Shown one piece after another: positions 5,638 through 6,223 of a DNA stretch of 6,223 bases. Position 1 is the stretch's first letter; the number at the start of each line of letters is the position of its first letter. The DNA lies in contig JAKSBO010000651.1 of the NCBI GenBank assembly GCA_022361095.1, positions 1-6,223 of the forward strand. Reading direction: 5' to 3'. The position numbers and the translations under genes are program-made. The notes beneath the pieces are model-generated. The model saw only the letters and a list, made by a program, of their open reading frames with translations. It was not told where the DNA came from and searched no databases. The stretch comes from Desulfobacterales bacterium (GTDB lineage: Bacteria; Desulfobacterota; Desulfobacteria; Desulfobacterales; Desulfobacteraceae).

Positions 5638-6223
5638 ATGACAATCTTAGACAATAATGAAACGGAAAGTGCCGACACTGCAAAACAACTGATCAAGCAG
5701 GGGCTCAAACACCACCAAAAAGGGGAGTTATCCAATGCCGGCCGGTATTACAACCAGGCCGTTCATATGGCCCCCGGCAACGCGTCTGCCTATCTTCTTC
5801 TCGGCATACTGGCAAACGAGGCTGATAAACCTGAAATCGCCGTTGCCATGATTGAGCAGGCCATTTCCCTCTCCCCCGGATTTGCAGCAGCCTATTATAA
5901 TCTGGGGGTGGCATTTGCAAAATTGGGACGCAAAGATCAAGCCCTTAAAAACTTTGAGCATGCGCTCTCCGTGGATACGGATGCGGCGAACTATCTTTCA
6001 AAACAATTCCAAACAAAATCAGCCCCTTTGACAGATAAAATTTTAGACAATCCGCCCACCCCGCCCTCAAAAAAACAAGAAACACAGCCGTCCAGACATC
6101 CTGGAGAAAATCATCCCCCCAATGACCAACTCCAAAACATATTCGCAATGTATCAATCCGGAAACATGGCCCAGGTCGAACAACACTGCAAAGAGAAGCT
6201 CAAAGAATTTCCTGATGCGTTCA
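5638..6223 (+). CDS. Tetratricopeptide repeat protein, N-terminal part (cut by window end)
   Basis: The frame stays open from ATG 5638 to the right edge: 195 complete codons. There is no signal peptide or membrane segment, so the visible part is cytoplasmic. Three consecutive 34-residue TPR units are clear: 15-48 (GLKHHQKGELSNAGRYYNQAV), 49-82 (YLLLGILANEADKPEIAVAM) and 83-116 (YYNLGVAFAKLGRKDQALKNFEHAL), each ending near a Pro or Asp turn. A polar proline-rich linker follows (about 125-160). Then comes a fourth helical unit starting LQNIFAMYQSGNMAQVEQHC (165-184) and ending at FPDAF. TPRs are protein-binding helical scaffolds. A short TPR block, linker and renewed repeat starting 'L..Y..G....E..C...L..FP' is reminiscent of larger TPR enzymes such as SPINDLY-type O-GlcNAc transferases or TPR sulfotransferases, but no catalytic part is visible. 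It lies 134 bases after tex on the same strand and may be co-transcribed. Confidence 0.88.
   Translation, partial: MTILDNNETESADTAKQLIKQGLKHHQKGELSNAGRYYNQAVHMAPGNASAYLLLGILANEADKPEIAVAMIEQAISLSPGFAAAYYNLGVAFAKLGRKDQALKNFEHALSVDTDAANYLSKQFQTKSAPLTDKILDNPPTPPSKKQETQPSRHPGENHPPNDQLQNIFAMYQSGNMAQVEQHCKEKLKEFPDAF

Overview
The window looks like ordinary chromosome from a Gram-negative, probably anaerobic bacterium. The evidence is a TolC-type outer-membrane factor and a periplasmic binding protein with a signal peptide. The style of the Tex and TPR proteins suggests a Desulfobacterota (Desulfobacteraceae-like) host. That placement is an impression from protein style, not a database result. No transposase, integrase, phage gene, CRISPR array, tRNA or rRNA was seen.

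Layout. The left half is on the minus strand. A PhnD-like periplasmic substrate-binding protein (1785-2759) comes first in transcription order, followed after a 349-bp gap by a TolC-family outer-membrane factor (5-1435). The TolC stop codon overlaps an ATG in a TAATG arrangement at the window edge, so a coupled gene probably continues outside the window. The right half is on the plus strand: the RNA-binding transcription accessory protein Tex (3362-5503), then the first 195 codons of a TPR protein (5638 to the right edge). The TPR gene is cut by the window end.

The two halves diverge from a 602-bp region without a credible gene (2760-3361). With the 349-bp gap between the minus-strand genes, it holds most of the unexplained structure: (i) a roughly 128-bp imperfect inverted repeat ending at the tolC ribosome binding site; (ii) five copies of TCATGGG in the two minus-gene upstream regions, two of them in a tandem 15-bp repeat; (iii) a compact double hairpin closed by an outer stem (2892-2953); (iv) a 118-nt multibranch foldable element (3192-3309) just upstream of tex.

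How the genes may work together. The TolC-like protein is probably the outer-membrane exit duct of an export pump whose other parts lie beyond the left edge. The PhnD-like protein has no permease or ATPase here and may be an orphan binding or sensing protein. Tex is a housekeeping nucleic-acid-binding protein. The TPR protein is probably a scaffold, or the N-terminal part of a larger enzyme. Nothing links the plus-strand pair functionally to the minus-strand pair.
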